A stretch of DNA of 64,000 nt from an uncultured Bacteroidales bacterium (GCA_944322025.1 CALUOH010000005.1:37823-101822), one strand, 5' to 3'; positions 1-8,929 are shown, counted from the stretch's first letter. Translations and numbers: made by a program. Notes: generated by a model from the letters alone, not told the origin.

Positions 1-8
1 AAGCATAA

Positions 9-43
9 GGGTACTGCCATGCAGGCAGTACCCTCTTTCTTTT
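9..43. terminator. Intrinsic terminator-like hairpin
   Basis: A perfect 10-bp stem (9-18 with 24-33) closes a 5-base loop and is followed on the plus strand by a T-rich run (34-43). It lies just past the stop of the minus-strand OPT transporter and could also end a plus-strand gene to the left of the window. Confidence 0.75.
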
Positions 44-63
44 CCTTACCGTATGACCATCCG

Positions 64-2016
64 TCACTCTTTCTTAGCCCTCATGCTCATGACACAAAGG
101 TAAGCTATAATGGCAATGTACATCACAAGACCGAGAATTTGTGCTCCGGCAGATGCATGCCATTCGGTGAGATAAGGGTCTACATTGCAGAATTTAAGTA
201 TGGCAGAGACAACCCCCATCAACGCGCCTCCGGCTATGAAGCCCGATGCTATGAGCGTGCCGCGCTCCATGCGTGCGTCGTTCAACGCCTTGTCCTTGCT
301 GCGCGTCGAGACGAACCAGCTTACAAGACCGCCTACCACCAGCGGGGTATTCAGTTGCAGAGGTATGAACATTCCAAGAGCGAAAGGCAGCACCGGCACG
401 CCCAGCATATTGAGCAGCAGTGCGAGTATCGCGCCCACACCGTAGAGCAGCCACGGCGCGCCCTGCCCCATCATAAGCGGCTCTATGACTGCCGCCATCG
501 CATTTGCCTGCGGAGCAACGAGTGCGTTCTCACCCGTGAAGCCGTATGTCTTGTTCAGGATGATGATGACACCGCCGACTGTGGCCGCCGACACGAGTGT
601 GCCGAGGAACTTCCAAGTCTCCTGCTTGGCCGGGGTAGTGCCTATCCAATAACCTATCTTCAAGTCGGTTATGAAGCCGCCAGCCATGGAGAGAGCCGTG
701 CAGACCACACCGCCGATAATCATCGAGGCCACGATGCCGGTCGTTCCTTTCAAGCCCACGGCAACAAGCACAACCGACGCGATGATGAGCGTCATGAGCG
801 TCATGCCCGACACCGGGTTAGAACCCACAATGGCTATTGCGTTTGCCGCAACCGTAGTGAACAGAAACGATATCACGGTCACTACAAGGAATGCCACAAT
901 AGCCTGAAACAGATTGGGTATAACCCCCACATAGAAAAAGATGAATACTATGATTAGAGCGGCCACTATGGATATGACGATGAACTTCATCGACAAGTCG
1001 CGCTCTGTGCGTGGCACTGCTGCCGCCACTGCCTTACCCTTTCCGCCGAACTCCTTGACTGCCAAACCTGCGGCACTCTTTATCACGCCCCACGACTTGA
1101 CTATGCCGATAATGCCGGCCATGGCAATACCGCCGATACCGATATTACGCGCATACTGCGAGAATATCACGTCCGGATCCATCGCGCTCATCTCTCCCGT
1201 CATGCCGAGCAGCGGTATCACGAAGAACCACACGAAGATAGAGCCTGCACATATTATCAGACTGTATTTCAGACCTATGATATAGCCGAGACCGAGTACC
1301 GCCGCACTCGTGTTCACAGACAGCGACATCTTTACCTTCTGAGCCACAGCCTCACCCCATCCCATCATGCGGGTCGACAGCGTGTCACTCCAAGTGCCGA
1401 AGGTTGCCACGGCAAAATCATACAGACCGCCCACCAGTCCCGCAAACACGAGAGGCTTGGCCTGATTGCCCCCCTTCTCTCCGGAGACAAGCACCTGCGT
1501 TGTGGCCGTCGCCTCAGGGAATGGGTATTTGCCGTGCATGTCAGACACGAAATACTTTCTGAACGGGATGAGGAACAGTATTCCCAGCACTCCGCCAAGC
1601 AACGAACTGAGGAACACCTCGAAGAAGTTCACCGCTATCTCCGGATACTTCGCCTGCAATATATAGAGCGCAGGCAGTGTGAATATCGCGCCGGCCACTA
1701 TCACGCCCGATGCCGAGCCTATCGACTGTATTATCACATTCTCCCCAAGGGCGTTTTTGCGCTTCGTCGCGTTTGAAAGCCCGACGGCAATAATGGAGAT
1801 TGGGATAGCCGCCTCAAATACCTGACCCACTTTCAGCCCGAGGTACGCGGCTGCGGCGGAAAAGATGACCGCCATGACAAGACCTATCGAGACCGAACGC
1901 ACATTCACCTCCGGCACTGCCTTGTCCGGCGGGAGTATTGGGACATATTTCTCCCCCGGTTTCAACTCCCGGTGTGCGTTCTCCGGCAAGTCAATCTGTT
2001 GTTTCTCTTCACTCAT
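64..2016 (-). CDS. OPT family oligopeptide transporter
   Basis: Predicted inner-membrane transporter of the oligopeptide transporter (OPT) superfamily, 650 residues, which import small peptides or metal chelates with cations. The protein is a chain of hydrophobic segments starting near residue 41. It carries family-like sequences: GLKVGQVFEAAIPISI near 60-75, KYPFPEAT at 163-170, and a GSNPVSGMT stretch in the middle. Length fits the prokaryotic OPT branch. The start (MSEEKQQ) is supported by a hydrophilic N-terminal tail of about 40 residues. The 36 bases around the start (2008-2043) occur again at 3011-3046 around the start of the truncated DnaB paralogue, so the 5' end of this gene took part in a tandem duplication. 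The substrate cannot be read from the sequence. Confidence 0.88.
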   Translation of the reverse strand: MSEEKQQIDLPENAHRELKPGEKYVPILPPDKAVPEVNVRSVSIGLVMAVIFSAAAAYLGLKVGQVFEAAIPISIIAVGLSNATKRKNALGENVIIQSIGSASGVIVAGAIFTLPALYILQAKYPEIAVNFFEVFLSSLLGGVLGILFLIPFRKYFVSDMHGKYPFPEATATTQVLVSGEKGGNQAKPLVFAGLVGGLYDFAVATFGTWSDTLSTRMMGWGEAVAQKVKMSLSVNTSAAVLGLGYIIGLKYSLIICAGSIFVWFFVIPLLGMTGEMSAMDPDVIFSQYARNIGIGGIAMAGIIGIVKSWGVIKSAAGLAVKEFGGKGKAVAAAVPRTERDLSMKFIVISIVAALIIVFIFFYVGVIPNLFQAIVAFLVVTVISFLFTTVAANAIAIVGSNPVSGMTLMTLIIASVVLVAVGLKGTTGIVASMIIGGVVCTALSMAGGFITDLKIGYWIGTTPAKQETWKFLGTLVSAATVGGVIIILNKTYGFTGENALVAPQANAMAAVIEPLMMGQGAPWLLYGVGAILALLLNMLGVPVLPFALGMFIPLQLNTPLVVGGLVSWFVSTRSKDKALNDARMERGTLIASGFIAGGALMGVVSAILKFCNVDPYLTEWHASAGAQILGLVMYIAIIAYLCVMSMRAKKE

Positions 2017-2043
2017 AGATTACTGATTAAGAATTTATTAATT
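2008..2043. repeat. Duplicated start region, copy 1 (OPT gene)
   Basis: These 36 bases, spanning the first codons of the OPT gene and the spacer before them, are identical to 3011-3046. Together with the paralogous coding sequence they mark one arm of a tandem duplication. Confidence 0.85.
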
Positions 2044-2059
2044 TGGATTATTCATATTT

Positions 2060-3019
2060 CTAAAATGGCACTGAACTGGGATTGTCCGGCAATGAGAAAC
2101 AATCTCTAATTGCGTCTTTATATTCATTTGACAATTCATCACTAACATCCTCCTCATTCATGAACCTCGCATACTCGCCCTTGAAACGCAGATCTACGTC
2201 GCACGTCGCGCCGTTCCTGTGCTTCGCTATGATTATCTGTGCCACCCCGCGCAAATCCTTGCCCGTGTTCGGGTCTTCATATATCCTGTAATACTCTGGG
2301 CGGTGTATGAAGCACACCATGTCGGCATCCTGCTCTATCGCGCCGGACTCTCGGAGGTCGGAGAGCAGGTGCTTCTTGCCGTCGACCGAATTGCCGTTGC
2401 CCGCCGCGCCGCGGATTTTGACGTAACGGCTGAGCTGGAAGAGCGCGATGACTGGTATGTCAAGCTCCTTTGCCAGTCCTTTCAGCGAACGTACAATAGT
2501 GCGGATCTCCTGTTCTCGGCTGTAGACTGTCATGCCCTGAGCATTCATAAGTTGCAGATAGTCAATTACAATAATCTGCACGCCGTGTTCACACACGAGC
2601 CGTCGCGCTTTGGTGCGGAGCTCGAGGATGGAGAGCACCGGGGTGTCGTCGATATATATAGGCGCACCCGCAAGCTCCTTTATCTTCACGTCGATCTGCT
2701 TCCTATCATAGTCCTCCAGCCGCCGGTTCTTTATCTTGTCCACGGTGATTTGGCAGACGTTGGCTATCAGTCGGTTCACGAGTTGCATATCGCTCATCTC
2801 AAGCGAGAATACGGCGCAAGGTATCTTGTAGTCCACGGCCATGTTCTTCACCATGGAGAGCACGAATGCAGTCTTACCCATCGCGGGACGGGCAGCGATA
2901 ATCACGAGGTCGGATTTCTGCCAGCCGAAGGTCACCTTGTCGAGCGCATAAAATCCCGATGGCAGGCCGCTCAGGCCTTCATTATTCTTCTGACACGCCT
3001 CATGAGCTATTTCACTCAT
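2060..3019 (-). CDS. Truncated DnaB paralogue (RecA-like domain only), OPT-dnaB chimera
   Basis: 319 residues, closely matching the C-terminal half of the neighbouring DnaB from the EGLSGLPSG start of the ATPase domain to the LPD-P-VPF end. The N-terminal primase-interaction domain and the linker helix are absent. Walker A (ARPAMGKTA), the Walker B region (IVIDYLQLM) and the DLRESGAIEQDAD motif remain, but the helicase H3 motif reads ALFQLSR instead of ALSQLNR and the following segment is altered. The first three residues (MSE) and the upstream spacer match the OPT gene start, so this ORF is best explained as a tandem-duplication fusion of the OPT start to the dnaB 3' part. The frame has stayed open despite many substitutions and a shortened tail. 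Without the linker it is unlikely to form a normal helicase hexamer. It may be a regulator, a decoy, or a decaying copy. Confidence 0.8.
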   Translation of the reverse strand: MSEIAHEACQKNNEGLSGLPSGFYALDKVTFGWQKSDLVIIAARPAMGKTAFVLSMVKNMAVDYKIPCAVFSLEMSDMQLVNRLIANVCQITVDKIKNRRLEDYDRKQIDVKIKELAGAPIYIDDTPVLSILELRTKARRLVCEHGVQIIVIDYLQLMNAQGMTVYSREQEIRTIVRSLKGLAKELDIPVIALFQLSRYVKIRGAAGNGNSVDGKKHLLSDLRESGAIEQDADMVCFIHRPEYYRIYEDPNTGKDLRGVAQIIIAKHRNGATCDVDLRFKGEYARFMNEEDVSDELSNEYKDAIRDCFSLPDNPSSVPF

Positions 3020-3046
3020 AGATTACTGATTAAGAATTTATTAATT
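3011..3046. repeat. Duplicated start region, copy 2 (DnaB paralogue)
   Basis: Identical to 2008-2043. Here it supplies the start codon and upstream spacer of the truncated DnaB paralogue, directly after the stop of full-length dnaB. Confidence 0.85.
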
Positions 3047-3062
3047 GGTTTGTTCATATCCT

Positions 3063-4634
3063 CTAAAACGGTACTGCCCCCGGGTCGTCCGGCAGGTGAA
3101 ATCCCGCCTCATCCGCTACGGGCATGCTGTCCGGATAAATCACCGCCGGAGGGGGCATCTCATTGGCATGTGACGATATATAGCCCGCCTCGTTTGTCTT
3201 AGACACGAACGTACTATTCAGCTCCTCTTCCTCGTTCATGAACCTCGCATACTCGCCCTTGAAACGCAGGTCTACGTCGCACGTCGCGCCGTTCCTGTGC
3301 TTCGCTATGATTATCTGTGCCACCCCGCGCAAATCCTTGCCCGTGTTCGGGTCTTCATATATCTTGTAATACTCTGGGCGGTGTATGAAGCACACCATGT
3401 CCGCGTCCTGCTCTATCGCTCCCGACTCACGCAGGTCTGACAGCTGGGGTTTACGCCCCTCCGCCGAATTCTTGTCCATCCCGCGGCTCTCCACATTACG
3501 GTTCAGCTGCGAGAGCGCGATAATCGGTATGTCAAGCTCCTTCGCCAGCCCTTTCAGCGAGCGCGATATAGTGCTCACCTCCTGCTCACGGCTGAACACC
3601 GTCATGCCTTGGGCATTCATAAGTTGCAGATAATCTATCACTATCAACTGCACGCCATGCTCCCTCACCAGCCGCCGCGCCTTCGTGCGCAGTTCGAGTA
3701 TGGAGAGCGACGGCGAGTCGTCTATGTATATCGGTGCGCCCTCCAGCTCCTTGATTTTCACGTCCAGCTGCTTCCACTCGTAGTCCTCCAGCCGCCCGTT
3801 CTTTATCTTCTCCGCCGTGATTTGGCACACGTTCACTATCAACCTGGTCACCAGCTGCTCATCACTCATCTCGAGCGAGAACACCGCACACGGTATCTTG
3901 TAGTCCACCGCCATGTTCTTCACCATCGACAGCACAAACGCCGTCTTACCCATCGCCGGGCGGGCGGCTATAATCACTAGGTCAGACTTCTGCCAGCCCG
4001 ATGTCACCTTGTCCAGCGCATGGAAACCCGACGGCAGTCCGCTCAGCCCCTCCTTTCTCGCGGCGGCGGCCTGTATGCGCTTTATAGCCGTGCGTATCAC
4101 CGGGTCTATCTGCTGCACATCGCGCTTCATGTTCCTCTGGCTTATCTCGAACACCTGTCCCTCAGCCTCTTGCAGCAGCTCGTCCACGTCTATCTTCTCG
4201 TCGAACGCCTTCGTCTGCACATCGGTCGTCACCCTTATCAGCTCCCGCGCTATATACTTCTGCGCTATGATACGGGCATGGTATTCCAGATGGGCGGCCG
4301 ACACCACCTTGGCCGTCAGCGTGGCAAGATAGTACGCCCCGCCCACATCGTCCAGAGTCCCCTCCTTCCGCATCTCCTCCGTCACGGTGTACAGATCCAC
4401 AGGGTCTTCCCTTGCGGCGAGTGACATGATGGCGCGGAATATCTTCTCGTGTGCCTCCTTATAGAAACACTCCGGTTGCAGTATGTCAGCCACCACAGTG
4501 AAAGCGTCCTTCTCTATCATGAGCGCGCCGAGCACACTCTCCTCCAGCTCCACCGACTGCGGCGGCACCTTCCCGAAATCTATCTGTCTGATGTCTGTCT
4601 TCTTGCTGCGTCTGCCAGACGATGCTCCTTCCAT
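3063..4634 (-). CDS. dnaB: Replicative DNA helicase DnaB
   Basis: 523 residues; the hexameric helicase that unwinds DNA at the replication fork. The N-terminal domain (about 25-130, starting VPPQSVELEESVLGALM) is followed by a linker (130-195) and the RecA-like ATPase with Walker A ARPAMGKT at 224-231, Walker B IVIDYLQLM, motif ALSQLNR, and DLRESGAIEQDAD. I chose the start MEGASSG at 4634 because it follows a GAGGTG ribosome-site-like sequence and lies about 20 bases after a -7 element at 4659-4666; a longer reading frame upstream begins before that promoter. The tail after the ATPase core (about 50 residues) is proline-rich and differs from the paralogue next door. A truncated paralogue and the OPT gene follow on the same strand. 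Confidence 0.95.
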   Translation of the reverse strand: MEGASSGRRSKKTDIRQIDFGKVPPQSVELEESVLGALMIEKDAFTVVADILQPECFYKEAHEKIFRAIMSLAAREDPVDLYTVTEEMRKEGTLDDVGGAYYLATLTAKVVSAAHLEYHARIIAQKYIARELIRVTTDVQTKAFDEKIDVDELLQEAEGQVFEISQRNMKRDVQQIDPVIRTAIKRIQAAAARKEGLSGLPSGFHALDKVTSGWQKSDLVIIAARPAMGKTAFVLSMVKNMAVDYKIPCAVFSLEMSDEQLVTRLIVNVCQITAEKIKNGRLEDYEWKQLDVKIKELEGAPIYIDDSPSLSILELRTKARRLVREHGVQLIVIDYLQLMNAQGMTVFSREQEVSTISRSLKGLAKELDIPIIALSQLNRNVESRGMDKNSAEGRKPQLSDLRESGAIEQDADMVCFIHRPEYYKIYEDPNTGKDLRGVAQIIIAKHRNGATCDVDLRFKGEYARFMNEEEELNSTFVSKTNEAGYISSHANEMPPPAVIYPDSMPVADEAGFHLPDDPGAVPF

Positions 4635-4658
4635 AATCACCTCGTTTTTTGCGAAGGC

Positions 4659-4666
4659 CAAAATTA
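4659..4666 (-). promoter_or_regulatory. dnaB promoter -7 element
   Basis: Reads TAATTTTG on the minus strand, the Bacteroidota -7 consensus, about 25 bases before the dnaB start. Confidence 0.6.
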
Positions 4667-4935
4667 CTCTTTTTTTCGCACTCAGCCCCCATGCAGACTG
4701 AAAATAATATCCACAACTGACTAACACATCGCACAAACTGCCGCATTCCCCAATCTCGTCATGCCCACACCCGGCATACATCCCCCCTCACGGCGCCCCC
4801 CCTCTTCCATAAGCAAACCCGCCACGTCTCTCACCCTTTCATACTCCTCAAAACAAACACCATCCAAAATATCACCACTCTCACCACCCGCTGCATTTTC
4901 CCCATAACCCACTGAAACCCAATTTGCTAAATACC

Positions 4936-4985
4936 CTCCAGCTATCTTCCAGCTACCCTCCCGCTACCCTCAACCAAGCGGTTCG
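4936..4985 (+). repeat. Dispersed repeat A, copy 1 (three 11-bp units + CAACCAAG)
   Basis: Three imperfect 11-bp units (CCAGCTATCTT, CCAGCTACCCT, CCCGCTACCCT) followed by CAACCAAGCGGTTCG. The same layout occurs at 10579-10628 and, inverted, at 52259-52304. Confidence 0.75.
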
Positions 4986-5102
4986 TTACTTTCTCTCCTT
5001 AATCGGTCTTATCGTATCAAAACGCACACCCCATCGTCCGGATACCTGTTTCACCCATCAATCTCCCGCACTCCTCCCCTTGCATTTTCCCCGGAATTAC
5101 AC

Positions 5103-5110
5103 TACATTTG
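5103..5110 (+). promoter_or_regulatory. Promoter of nitroreductase gene
   Basis: -7 element TACATTTG with a TTG at 5080-5082, 20 bases apart, about 50 bases before the nitroreductase start. Confidence 0.6.
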
Positions 5111-5160
5111 CATGCGGGAGGACATCATCTCTCCCGCCTTAATCCTATAACGATAATCTC

Positions 5161-5775
5161 ATGAAATCCGGACTGACAATCTTAGGGGCGGCACTGGCCG
5201 TCGCCGCCTCGTCCCTTCTCCTCTCGTGCAGCTCAGGCACAAGGGATAACAGCGACAAAACCGCACTCGAAGTGATACACAGCCGAAAGAGCGTGCGCCA
5301 CTACACTGATGGCAAAGTCTCTGACGAACAGTTGCTTACACTGGCAAAGGCCGGAATGGCAGCCCCGTCGGCAAAGAACGCCCAGCCGTGGCAAATCATG
5401 GCGGTCACTGACCGCGCCAAGCTCGACTCCTTGGGCACTGCCCTGCCCTACACCAAGATGATTTTCGAAGCACCGGCAGCCCTCGTCGTCTGTGGCGACA
5501 TGACACTCGCCCTCGAAGGCGCAAGCCGCGACTACTGGGTACAGGACTGCTCTGCCGCCACACAGAACATACTGCTTGCCGCCGAGGCCATTGGTCTCGG
5601 GGCTGTGTGGAACGGCATCTACCCCGTCACGGAGCGCGTCAATGATGTCCGCCGCATACTCTCACTGCCCGACTATGTCATCCCGCTCAGCGTTATTGTA
5701 GTAGGACAGCCCGCAGGAGTGGAGACCCCGAAAGTGAAATGGGACGAGAAAAAGTATCACATCAACGAATGGTAA
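5161..5775 (+). CDS. Nitroreductase family lipoprotein
   Basis: 204 residues. Nitroreductase-fold flavoenzymes bind FMN and reduce nitro compounds, quinones or related acceptors with NAD(P)H. The start of the fold is clear at HSRKSVRHYTDGKVSDEQL (about 38-56), then AAPSAKNAQPWQI and the GLGAVWNGIYP segment. Unusually, the protein opens with a lipoprotein signal (hydrophobic run ending LLLSCSS, Cys near 21), so it should be exported and lipid-anchored rather than cytoplasmic. The gene for an ABM-type monooxygenase follows after 6 bases, so the two are probably co-transcribed from the promoter at 5103-5110. The substrate is unknown. Confidence 0.85.
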   Translation: MKSGLTILGAALAVAASSLLLSCSSGTRDNSDKTALEVIHSRKSVRHYTDGKVSDEQLLTLAKAGMAAPSAKNAQPWQIMAVTDRAKLDSLGTALPYTKMIFEAPAALVVCGDMTLALEGASRDYWVQDCSAATQNILLAAEAIGLGAVWNGIYPVTERVNDVRRILSLPDYVIPLSVIVVGQPAGVETPKVKWDEKKYHINEW

Positions 5776-5781
5776 TGCACT

Positions 5782-6066
5782 ATGATTGTAATCATGGCAA
5801 GGGCAGAGGTCATGCCCGATAAGGTCGAGGAATACATCTGTCTTGCAAAGGAACTCGAATGCGCATCGCGCCGCGAGGAGGGCTGCATAGCCTACACGCT
5901 GCACCGCTCTATGGACAACCCCAACGTGTTTGTAGTCATTGAGCAATGGAAAGACAGTCAGGCGATTGAGGCTCACAACGCAAGCGCACATTTCACCCGC
6001 ATAGTGCCTCAGCTTGGAGCCATGCGCCTGAGCAGTGCCGTAGAGCATCTGACCATTGTAGGATAA
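5782..6066 (+). CDS. ABM (antibiotic biosynthesis monooxygenase) domain protein
   Basis: 94 residues with the dimeric ferredoxin-like ABM fold: an opening beta strand (MIVIMARAEV), a helix (DKVEEYICLAKEL), then SRREEGCIAYTLHRS and the FVVIEQWKDSQAIEAHNAS signature. The family includes quinol monooxygenases (YgiN) and heme-degrading enzymes. The heme-ligand residues of the latter are not evident, so a YgiN-like role with quinones is more likely. There is no signal peptide. It lies 6 bases after the nitroreductase gene, which also fits quinone or redox chemistry. Confidence 0.8.
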   Translation: MIVIMARAEVMPDKVEEYICLAKELECASRREEGCIAYTLHRSMDNPNVFVVIEQWKDSQAIEAHNASAHFTRIVPQLGAMRLSSAVEHLTIVG

Positions 6067-6102
6067 TGTATGCAGGACGGCTCCGTCTGGCAGCACTGCG
6101 CC

Positions 6103-8124
6103 TCACAACCGCCACTGTATATATACTCCCGCATCTGTACGATGGTTGCCCCGCGTCATGTCGTCTCCGCTGCCCACCGTTGCCCTGCCGTCGGCATACC
6201 ATGTCTGCGACATGCGCACGCCGAGAGACAACCCCTCCACAGGCCGCCCCGTCAGCATCACATACCACCTGCATCCCTTCCCGTACAGTGCCGACGAATA
6301 ACCGCTGCCGGGGAAGTTGCGCTCATACCAGAAGAAACGGTTGTCCCAGTTGTCCGTGTCGAACAGTACCGCGCTGCACGCTATGTTCATCCGCCCGGCA
6401 AACAACTCGCACACCGCATCCTGCGCCAGCATCATGCCGTAGCGTGCCGTGCCGTCCCCCGCCGTAGCCCGGCCCTCTGCCCCGCTTGTGAAGCGGAAAC
6501 AGCCTGCCCCGTAGCGCACCACCCCGCGGAGTGAAAACACGCTCTGGCTCATGCTTCCTCCCGTAGTCCCTGCCACCTCCCTCTCCCTCTGACGGTAACG
6601 CGCGGAAAGCAGGGCAGTCAGCCCCCGCACGCCGCCATACTCCGCGTCGCACCTCGCCTCCCATCCCGTAGTCGGGGCGGCAATCTGATACGACACCCAC
6701 GGACGCTTATACATATCCGCGTATGCGTCGAGTGTCCAGCGGCGCGGCAGTGCTATTGAGAAGCCGAATGTCGCACCGTGTTCGTTGTTCACCCTCGTAC
6801 CGCTGCTGAAGCCACGGGCGAAATACATGTCATACTGCGGGGAATAATACCTGTGGTTAAGGTATATATCGAGTGAAGAGACTGGCGATATGGCGAGCGT
6901 ATTGACCGTGGCGACTGCCAGATTCTGGTTGACTGCCGTCTCCCCGTATAGGCGCACGGTACGGAAGAACAGGCGGTAATCCGCGCTCACGCCCCCCTGC
7001 ATGTTGCCCGAGAACATGTGCCTGTAATACGGTTCGTCTGGCCTCCGGCGGCTTATCCTGTGATACGCGCCCCCTGCCGTCAGCCCCACTTCAAAATGCC
7101 GTCCTGCGTATGCAGCATGAACCGCCGCTGAATGCACGCCCACCGCATGACGCGACACTCTCTCCGATGGAGTACGGTGCAGACCGCCCTCCCTGAATGT
7201 GGAGAAGATGCCGCCTGTTGTATCTGCGTCATACCTCCTGTACGAGTAGAATGCGTCAAGCCTCCACCCGCCCCATGATGCGGACACGGCAGCCCCACGG
7301 AAGAAGTCAGTCTCGTCCGTCCCGCCGTAATGCGATATGCCACGGCCGTTTGCCCCGCTGCGTCTGAGCCCCTCCATCTTGCCGCCGTATGCCCTCTCCC
7401 CGAACAGTAGCCCCCGTCCGAATGACACACGGAAATCCCCTGCATAGAGCGACACATGCCTCCCGACGCGCGCCTCGGCATACGCCCTGTACAGGTCAAA
7501 CCCTCCCGCCCCGTGAGAGAAGAACGGCTCTCCCGCGTCATGCTCCATTGTCACCCCGGCATACAGACAGTCAGCCGCCTGTACCCTGTATTTCAACTGT
7601 CCGCCGACCGGCGCACCGGGATAACGCCCCGTGGCATAACCCGCTCGCCGTTCCAGCTCTGTGCCGACACGTGCGAAAAGCGTATGCCCCGCAGAGCGCA
7701 AAGCCCTGTCCCACGTGATGCCGCCGTCCGTGCTGCCGACTTTTACAAAGGGTAAGAGGAAACGGATGGAGAGCGGGCGCAGGTTCTCGACCAGCTGCAA
7801 CTCATATATGCTCTGCATCGGCCCGTAAACATATACATAATAGAGCAGCCGCTCTATCTCCACATCATTGAGAAACGGCAGCCGCTCCAAATCCTCGCGC
7901 GTGGCGTTGTTGAGGTCTATGGGGTTGTCCATCAACGCATATAGCCTCTCTTCGAGTGCCTCATAATCCACAGCCTCCGCGTTCTCCTCCTCCGACAGGT
8001 ATATGGCTATCTGTGTAACTATTTCATCTGCGGAAAAACTGCCCACACTCTGTGCCGCTGCACAGCAAGGCAGGAGGACGGCAAGGGACAAGGCCGACAC
8101 GATGAATGCCAGCCTATATATCAT
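6103..8124 (-). CDS. Helix-hairpin-helix / outer-membrane barrel protein
   Basis: 673 residues. A signal peptide (hydrophobic run ending near residue 25) is followed by tandem helix-hairpin-helix-like motifs (NPIDLNNATREDLERLPFL, then IERLLYYVYVYGPMQSIYEL, about 52-105), as in ComEA-type DNA-binding modules. The remaining ~530 residues alternate aromatic and polar residues with glycine-rich turns, as expected for an outer-membrane beta barrel; the C-terminus ends in an aromatic strand (VYIQWRL). The start overlaps the end of the upstream barrel-protein gene by 11 bases, suggesting translational coupling. The family is known in Bacteroidota without an assigned function; a role in DNA handling at the envelope is only inference. 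Confidence 0.7.
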   Translation of the reverse strand: MIYRLAFIVSALSLAVLLPCCAAAQSVGSFSADEIVTQIAIYLSEEENAEAVDYEALEERLYALMDNPIDLNNATREDLERLPFLNDVEIERLLYYVYVYGPMQSIYELQLVENLRPLSIRFLLPFVKVGSTDGGITWDRALRSAGHTLFARVGTELERRAGYATGRYPGAPVGGQLKYRVQAADCLYAGVTMEHDAGEPFFSHGAGGFDLYRAYAEARVGRHVSLYAGDFRVSFGRGLLFGERAYGGKMEGLRRSGANGRGISHYGGTDETDFFRGAAVSASWGGWRLDAFYSYRRYDADTTGGIFSTFREGGLHRTPSERVSRHAVGVHSAAVHAAYAGRHFEVGLTAGGAYHRISRRRPDEPYYRHMFSGNMQGGVSADYRLFFRTVRLYGETAVNQNLAVATVNTLAISPVSSLDIYLNHRYYSPQYDMYFARGFSSGTRVNNEHGATFGFSIALPRRWTLDAYADMYKRPWVSYQIAAPTTGWEARCDAEYGGVRGLTALLSARYRQREREVAGTTGGSMSQSVFSLRGVVRYGAGCFRFTSGAEGRATAGDGTARYGMMLAQDAVCELFAGRMNIACSAVLFDTDNWDNRFFWYERNFPGSGYSSALYGKGCRWYVMLTGRPVEGLSLGVRMSQTWYADGRATVGSGDDMTRGNHRTDAGVYIQWRL

Positions 8125-8929
8125 AGCCCAACGACCCTAAGAGTGTCACTCCGAGCTTAGGGTTAAGCTCACTGTGCAACTCGAATCTGAAATCATCGAC
8201 ACGAAAGCCCACACCCAGAGTAGGTATCGCATAGTCCGCGCCATACACTCCCGCCCGTAGTGTGAACACATCGAATGGCCGGTATTCGAAGCCTGTTTTC
8301 CAATGGAAAAGGGTGCTTATCTCCCGGTCAATCTCAACAAGCCAGTCCACCTTGTCATGAATGTGCCAGTTGACCCCTACCGCCACAGTGACCGGCAGAT
8401 ACTGCATGGGATACGAGCGCACGGCGGAGAAACAGGGATTAAACATGGAGAAGCCGATTGTGACCGCAGGCGAGACATCGACCTGCACCCCGACATTGGC
8501 GGTCACCGTAGCCACATAACGCTCCGTCGGCGAAAGGTATACCATATAGACATCTGCCTCCACCCCTATCCGCCATACCCCGAAATCGCGGGAGAAGCCT
8601 ACTGCCGCAAGCATCTCATTGTAAACGCTGTAACCGAAATGGTTGAACGCTACTGATACATTGAAATACGGTGTCGGGACGACAGCCGCCACCATCTTGT
8701 TCGACAGCTCCCTTGTGATATAACGGTTCTCATATACGGCAGACAGACATACCTTGTCAGCAGTCGAGGCGGCGGAAGGGTTATGCAGCGGTTGCCAGCG
8801 GCCTTTATAGGCTGCCGCAGCCCTGCCGGGGGCGTAACTCCCGGGTACAATATCTCCGCGTTGCCCGGAAAGGGACAACGCGGAGAACATGAGTAGGAAT
8901 ATGAGTATTATGGTTTTCAAGACATACAC
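8114..8929 (-). CDS. PorV/FadL-like outer-membrane barrel protein, hypothetical
   Basis: 271 residues with a signal peptide (LIFLLMFSALSLSGQ, cleavage near 23), then NPSAASTADKVCLSAVYENRY, a pattern typical of Bacteroidota PorV/PorQ-like and related barrel proteins whose mature part begins with Asn-Pro-Ser/Ala-Ala. The rest is short amphipathic strands with glycine turns (GVEADVYMVYLS, GFSMFNPCFS, LRAGVYGADYAIPTLGVGF). Function unknown. It overlaps the start of the HhH/barrel gene, and the GIN-domain gene lies upstream on the same strand, so the three may form an operon. Confidence 0.6.
   Translation of the reverse strand: MYVLKTIILIFLLMFSALSLSGQRGDIVPGSYAPGRAAAAYKGRWQPLHNPSAASTADKVCLSAVYENRYITRELSNKMVAAVVPTPYFNVSVAFNHFGYSVYNEMLAAVGFSRDFGVWRIGVEADVYMVYLSPTERYVATVTANVGVQVDVSPAVTIGFSMFNPCFSAVRSYPMQYLPVTVAVGVNWHIHDKVDWLVEIDREISTLFHWKTGFEYRPFDVFTLRAGVYGADYAIPTLGVGFRVDDFRFELHSELNPKLGVTLLGSLGYDI

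Larger units (their letters stand above)
4635..5160. other. Divergent intergenic region dnaB / nitroreductase
   Basis: No gene is seen here. It holds the dnaB promoter (minus), the nitroreductase promoter (plus, 5103-5110), a strongly C-rich plus strand from about 4750 to 5090, and one copy of the 11-bp-unit repeat (4936-4985). Confidence 0.7.
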
